From Pseudomonadota bacterium (lineage in GTDB: Bacteria > Pseudomonadota > Alphaproteobacteria > Rhizobiales > Beijerinckiaceae): 7,894 bases of DNA. The stretch lies in assembly GCA_023422485.1 (NCBI GenBank), contig JAGTAM010000367.1:1-7894 (forward strand), given 5' to 3'. The notes under the pieces are model-generated. The model was not told the DNA's origin and did no database searches. It saw only the letters and a program-made list of their open reading frames with translations. Shown here one piece after another: positions 5,129-7,894 of this stretch (its first letter is position 1; each line of letters opens with the position of its first letter). The position numbers and the translations under genes are program-made.

Positions 5129-6466
5129 TCAGCCCTTGTCGAACGGGTTCTTGGACGTGCGCAGGGACAGCCGGATCGGCGTGCCGGGCAGGTCGAACGC
5201 CTCGCGCAAGCCGTTGACGAGATAGCGGGTATAGGATTTCGGCAGGGCGTCGAGCTGGTTGCCGAACAGGGCGAAGTGCGGCGGCCGGCTCTTCACCTGG
5301 GTGGCGTAGCGGATCTTGATGCGCCGGCCCGAGACGGCGGGCGGCGGGTTGCGCTGGAGCGCGTCGGTGAGCCACGCGTTGATCCGCGCCGTGGAGACGC
5401 GCCGGCTCCACACCTCGGAGGCGTCGACCACCGCCTGCATCAACTTGTCGATGCCCTCGCCGGCAAGGCCCGAGAGCGGCACCACCGAGACGCCGCGTAC
5501 CTGCGGCAGCAGGCGGGTGCAGTCCTCGCGCAGGCTCTTGAGCAGGCCCGGTTGGTCGGCGACGAGATCCCACTTGTTGAGGCCGATCACCAGGGCGCGG
5601 CCCTCGCTCTCGACGAGATCGACGATGGTGAGATCCTGTTTCTCGAAGGGAATCGTCGCGTCGAGGAGCACGACCACGACCTCGGCGAAGCGCACCGCGC
5701 GCAACCCGTCGGAGACCGCGAGCTTCTCCAGCTTGTCGTCGATGCGGGCGCGGCGGCGCATGCCGGCGGTGTCGTGCAGCTTGATCCGGCGCCCGCGCCA
5801 CTCCCAGTCGAGGGAAATCGAATCGCGGGTGATGCCGGCCTCGGGCCCGACCAGCAGGCGCTCCTCGCCGATCATCCGGTTGATCAGGGTGGACTTGCCC
5901 GCGTTCGGGCGCCCGACGATGGCGACGCGCAGGCCCTTGCCGCCCTCCTCGTCCTCCTCCTCGTCCGGTTCGGGCAGAACCTCGCGCAGCGCGTCCTGCA
6001 GCGAGCCCAGGCCCTCGCCGTGCTCGGCGGAGAACGGGATCGGGTCGCCGAGCCCCAGCGAGAACGCGTCGTAGGCACCCGCCATCCCGGCCCCGCCCTC
6101 GGCCTTGTTGGCGATGAGGATCACGGGGCAGCCGGAGCGGCGCACCAGTTCGGCGAAGGGCCGGTCGGACGGCAGGACGCCGGCGCGGGCGTCGATGACG
6201 AACAGAACCGCGTCGGCTTCGAGGATCGCGGCCTCGGTCTGGGCGCGCATGCGGCCGAGCAGCGAATCGGCATCCGCCTCTTCGAGGCCGGCGGTGTCGA
6301 TGACGCGGAAGGCGACGTCGCCGATGAAGCCCTCGCCCTCGCGGCGGTCGCGGGTCACGCCGGGGCGGTCGTCGACGAGCGCGAGCTTGCGCCCGACCAG
6401 CCGGTTGAACAGGGTCGACTTGCCGACATTCGGGCGTCCGACGATCGCGACGGTCGGCAGATCCAT
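5129..6466 (-). CDS. der: Ribosome-assembly GTPase Der (EngA)
   Basis: An essential double-GTPase needed to assemble the 50S ribosomal subunit. The 445 residues hold two G domains and a C-terminal KH-like domain. G domain 1 has GRPNVGKS (10-17), DTAG (57-60), NKAE (120-123) and SAEHG (146-150). An acidic linker PEPDEEEDEEGG (165-176) follows. G domain 2 has GRPNAGKS (185-192), DTAG (232-235), NKWD (297-300) and PLSG (330-333). The KH-like domain runs from about 355 and ends RTSKNPFDKG, typical of the family. Length and order are normal. The ATG at 6466 gives the standard MDLPTVAIVGRPNVGKS start, but no Shine-Dalgarno precedes it. A GCGCG-GGGC/GCCC-GA-CGCGC hairpin (6490-6515) sits 23 bases upstream. 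It lies 138 bases downstream of the yfgM-like gene, the usual neighbour. Confidence 0.99.
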   Translation of the reverse strand: MDLPTVAIVGRPNVGKSTLFNRLVGRKLALVDDRPGVTRDRREGEGFIGDVAFRVIDTAGLEEADADSLLGRMRAQTEAAILEADAVLFVIDARAGVLPSDRPFAELVRRSGCPVILIANKAEGGAGMAGAYDAFSLGLGDPIPFSAEHGEGLGSLQDALREVLPEPDEEEDEEGGKGLRVAIVGRPNAGKSTLINRMIGEERLLVGPEAGITRDSISLDWEWRGRRIKLHDTAGMRRRARIDDKLEKLAVSDGLRAVRFAEVVVVLLDATIPFEKQDLTIVDLVESEGRALVIGLNKWDLVADQPGLLKSLREDCTRLLPQVRGVSVVPLSGLAGEGIDKLMQAVVDASEVWSRRVSTARINAWLTDALQRNPPPAVSGRRIKIRYATQVKSRPPHFALFGNQLDALPKSYTRYLVNGLREAFDLPGTPIRLSLRTSKNPFDKG

Positions 6467-6489
6467 GGGAAAGTACAGTCTCGTCAGGC

Positions 6490-6515
6490 GCGCGGGGCGG
6501 ACAAGCCCGACGCGC
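6490..6515 (-). promoter_or_regulatory. Hairpin in der upstream leader
   Basis: Arms GCGCGGGGC (6490-6498) and GCCC-GA-CGCGC (6505-6515) form a 9-base-pair stem with a GA bulge and 6-base loop, 23 bases ahead of the der start codon, which has no Shine-Dalgarno. A role in translation is possible; only the inverted repeat is seen. Confidence 0.35.
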
Positions 6516-6528
6516 GATATCCATTAAT

Positions 6529-6574
6529 GCATCGTCTTTTCAGACAAGCCGGAGGCCACCTTTCGGGACGATGC
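6529..6574. repeat. Dispersed palindromic repeat, copy 2
   Basis: This 46-base element has perfect terminal arms GCATCGTC (6529-6536) and GACGATGC (6567-6574). The 30-base interior is the same length as in copy 1 (1227-1276), and the two copies run in the same orientation. As transcribed on the minus strand it begins 30 bases after the stop of the yfgM-like gene and ends before der, so it separates two genes that are usually in one operon. Inner pairing is weaker than in copy 1. Confidence 0.75.
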
Positions 6575-6604
6575 TTGAGAAGATAAGCGGTTCCGGCCGC
6601 GCCG

Positions 6605-7315
6605 TCAGCGGGTGATCGGCGGCGGCGCTGCGTTCTCGGGCTTGGCCTCGGTCACGGTGACGGGACCGCCGGCCACCAGCGCCGCGTAGACGTCGACCCG
6701 CTGGCGCAGGCCCTGGGGCGTCTCGGCATCGGCGCTGATCTGGTCGAACCAGCGGCCGGCGCCCTCGATGTCGCCACGCTTGAGCGCGGCCAGGCCGAGC
6801 ATCTCGCGGGCGGTGTGGCGGTAGGCGTTGGTCGGGGCGGCGAGCCCCTGGAGGCTGGCCAGGGCCGCGTTCGGATCGGACCCGTCGAGGCGCAGCAGGG
6901 CCGCGCGCAGGCGGGCGAGGTCGCGCAGGGAATCGCCGATGCCGGTATCGGCGGCCAGCTTGTCGTAGGCCTCCGCTCCGGCGGCCGCGTCGCGCTTGGC
7001 CGCGTCGGCGGCGAGGCGGAAGCGGGCGAGCAAGGCGTAGCCACCCGGCGCGTCGGTGCGGATCGCCGCGAAGTCACGGTCCGCCTCCTCGGTCTTGCCG
7101 TCCTTGGCGAGGCGGCTGGCGAGATCGTAGCGCTCGGAGGCCGCCTCGGCGCGGGTGCGCTCGGCATGGCGCCAGTAATTGTAGCCGCCGACGCCGGCCA
7201 CGAGGAGGATCGCCCCGGCGATGATCAGCGCGTTGTAGCGCTTCCAGATCTTGGCGATCTGATCGCGGCGGTAATCCTCGTCGACCTCGCGGATGAACTC
7301 GTTGTTCTCGGCCAT
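6605..7315 (-). CDS. YfgM-like membrane-anchored TPR protein
   Basis: A 236-residue protein of the YfgM / TPR_21 type. Residues 1-27 are a charged cytosolic head with the characteristic VDEDYRRDQIAKIWKRY; residues 28-46 (NALIIAGAILLVAGVGGYN) form one transmembrane helix; the remaining about 190 residues are Ala-rich helical repeats of tetratricopeptide type in the periplasm, ending in a short Pro-rich tail. In E. coli YfgM binds the SecYEG/PpiD complex and helps periplasmic folding, and yfgM lies in the yfgM-bamB-der operon; here der follows directly, which supports the assignment. No separate BamB-like beta-propeller gene is present between them. The ATG at 7315 gives the family N-terminus; the Shine-Dalgarno is weak (GGA about 13 bases upstream). 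Repeat sequences are too diverged to count TPR units by eye. Confidence 0.88.
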   Translation of the reverse strand: MAENNEFIREVDEDYRRDQIAKIWKRYNALIIAGAILLVAGVGGYNYWRHAERTRAEAASERYDLASRLAKDGKTEEADRDFAAIRTDAPGGYALLARFRLAADAAKRDAAAGAEAYDKLAADTGIGDSLRDLARLRAALLRLDGSDPNAALASLQGLAAPTNAYRHTAREMLGLAALKRGDIEGAGRWFDQISADAETPQGLRQRVDVYAALVAGGPVTVTEAKPENAAPPPITR

Positions 7316-7330
7316 CTTCGAAAAAATCCG

Positions 7331-7379
7331 GGCGCCCCTCGCGGAAGCGCACTCGCCTCGCCTGTCGTGACGGGGCGCC
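7331..7379 (-). promoter_or_regulatory. Long-range inverted repeat upstream of yfgM-like gene
   Basis: GGCGCCCC (7331-7338) and GGGGCGCC (7372-7379) are perfect 8-base inverted arms 33 bases apart, ending 15 bases before the start codon. It may fold in the 5' leader or be a protein site. No clear -35/-10 pair was found between it and 7421. Confidence 0.35.
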
Positions 7380-7436
7380 TAGCACAGCGTCTCCGCTTTG
7401 GCGAATAGAGAGCTCAGCCTGTCAGGCCCGTCGCTT

Positions 7437-7570
7437 GAAGCCGCTCGAGCGGCTTCGCGGTGCGAAGAGCGCCGCGCGGAGCGGGCTCTTCAGGACGTCA
7501 GTCCCGAAAGGCATCGAGCGGAGCGAAAGCCCAAGGAACCGAGGCTCTCCGCGCCGGCGGCCGCGGCCGC
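7437..7570. repeat. Palindrome-dense non-coding spacer
   Basis: The 300 gene-free bases 7316-7615 contain, in this part, a perfect 20-base palindrome GAAGCCGCTCGAGCGGCTTC (7437-7456), inverted arms GAAGAGC/GCTCTTC (7464-7470, 7485-7491) and a 14-base palindrome GCGGCCGCGGCCGC (7557-7570). Small open frames cross it on both strands but look like translated low-complexity Arg/Ser/Pro sequence without ribosome sites. It could be a decayed or active dispersed intergenic element; there is no transposase and no flanking duplication that I can see. Confidence 0.5.
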
Positions 7571-7582
7571 TTGAGTCCGGGA

Positions 7583-7615
7583 AAACCGGGGCGATCGCTC
7601 CAAGCGATTGCCCCG
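7583..7615 (-). terminator. Rho-independent terminator of NnrU-family gene
   Basis: On the minus strand, directly after the TGA stop, arms 7615-7603 and 7599-7587 form a 13-base-pair stem (one G-T wobble) closed by a 3-base loop, followed by GGTTTT. This is the best terminator in the window. Confidence 0.8.
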
Positions 7616-7894
7616 TCAGGCCTGACCCGGCCAGGCGGCGACGCCGATGAGGAGCGGGTGCAGGTACTTGCCGAACACGAACCACGCCACGACGCCGACC
7701 ACCACGGCGATGGCGTCGTTGCGCCAGCCGGCCGGGGCGGCCTGCCCGCCATGCTGCTGCGCCACCAGCCCTGCGGTGAGCGTCCGGCGCTTGGCGCTGA
7801 TCCGGGCGGCCACCGCCCAGGCGAGGAAGGAGCCGAACAGCAGGATCGAGCCGAGATCGCCGTTGGCCAGCAGGTGGGCGGTCGCCCAGATCTT
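7616..7894 (-). CDS. NnrU-family membrane protein (5' end cut off)
   Basis: The C-terminal 92 residues are visible; the start lies beyond the right edge. The visible part reads KIWATAHLLANGDLGSILLF, then a hydrophobic GSFLAWAV segment, a basic loop AARISAKRR, a variable polar stretch, and a last hydrophobic helix DAIAVVVGVVAWFVFGKYLHPLLIGV. The HLLANGDL and LHPLLIGV motifs are typical of NnrU proteins, integral membrane proteins first named from denitrification gene clusters (nirX/nnrU regions) but widespread in alphaproteobacteria that do not denitrify. No denitrification gene is visible here, so no role in nitric-oxide metabolism should be assumed. The stop at 7616-7618 is followed at once by a terminator, so this gene ends its transcription unit and is separate from the yfgM-like gene. 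Confidence 0.93.
   Translation of the reverse strand, partial: KIWATAHLLANGDLGSILLFGSFLAWAVAARISAKRRTLTAGLVAQQHGGQAAPAGWRNDAIAVVVGVVAWFVFGKYLHPLLIGVAAWPGQA

Noticed and set aside
5066..6586. A 506-codon open frame on the plus strand opposite der
   Set aside because: Its translation is Arg/Ala/Asp/Gly-rich with no domain, it is exactly antisense to the clear Der protein, and such long antisense frames are expected in very GC-rich coding DNA.
7501..7511. GTCCCGAAAGG as a third copy of the palindromic repeat
   Set aside because: Only 11 bases are shared and the flanks do not form the GCATCGTC/GACGATGC arms; matches of this length occur by chance in a window of this size and composition.
7422..7685. 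Small open frames (87 codons minus, 71 codons plus) in the spacer beside the NnrU-family gene
   Set aside because: They run through palindromes and the NnrU terminator, have Arg/Ser/Pro-rich composition and no ribosome site.
1..7894. CRISPR arrays, tRNA/rRNA genes, transposases, integrases, toxin-antitoxin or defence genes
   Set aside because: None found: no regularly spaced direct repeats, no tRNA-like cloverleaf or attachment duplication, and every supported protein belongs to a housekeeping, envelope or redox family.

Overview
This window looks like ordinary chromosome from a very GC-rich alphaproteobacterium of the order Hyphomicrobiales (Rhizobiales), most like Methylobacterium/Methylorubrum. 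The reasons are third-position G/C bias in every real gene, the gene types (alphaproteobacterial MutM and Der, an NnrU-family membrane protein, a YbdK-type ligase), and two copies of a palindromic intergenic repeat resembling one I remember from Hyphomicrobiales. No sequence search was run, so the genus is an inference.

Layout, left to right. (1) Positions 1-1070, minus strand: a two-gene redox operon, an Rrf2-family regulator followed with an 11-base overlap by a thioredoxin-reductase-like flavoprotein with a CPYC motif, cut off by the left edge. A perfect dyad covers the regulator's start codon and probable -10 region. (2) Positions 1155-1591, minus strand: a 71-residue Pro/Thr-rich lipoprotein with a strong Shine-Dalgarno site, followed by a palindromic repeat and a terminator hairpin. 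(3) Positions 1683-2635, minus strand: mutM (Fpg) and its terminator. (4) Positions 2824-4005, plus strand: a ybdK-type carboxylate-amine ligase with a structured leader, divergent from mutM and convergent with (5) a TauE/SafE (TSUP) permease, minus strand 4024-4953. (6) Positions 5087-7315, minus strand: a YfgM-like membrane-anchored TPR protein, a second copy of the palindromic repeat, then der (engA) and a hairpin. The bamB gene that sits between yfgM and der in enterobacteria is absent here. (7) Positions 7316-7615: a 300-base gene-free spacer packed with palindromes, ending in a clear terminator. (8) Positions 7616-7894: the 3' end of an NnrU-family gene running off the right edge.

The genes form several small independent units: thiol/redox control (rrf2 plus flavoprotein), oxidised-base repair (mutM), ribosome assembly and envelope quality control (der, yfgM), and possible thiol and sulfur metabolism (ybdK, TSUP). 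I see no CRISPR array, tRNA, rRNA, transposase, phage gene, defence island or biosynthetic cluster, and no convincing undescribed multi-gene system. The most interesting signals are the rrf2 operator overlapping an apparently leaderless start, the flavoprotein with a redox CxxC but a degenerate pyridine-nucleotide motif, and the dispersed palindromic repeats placed just after stop codons.
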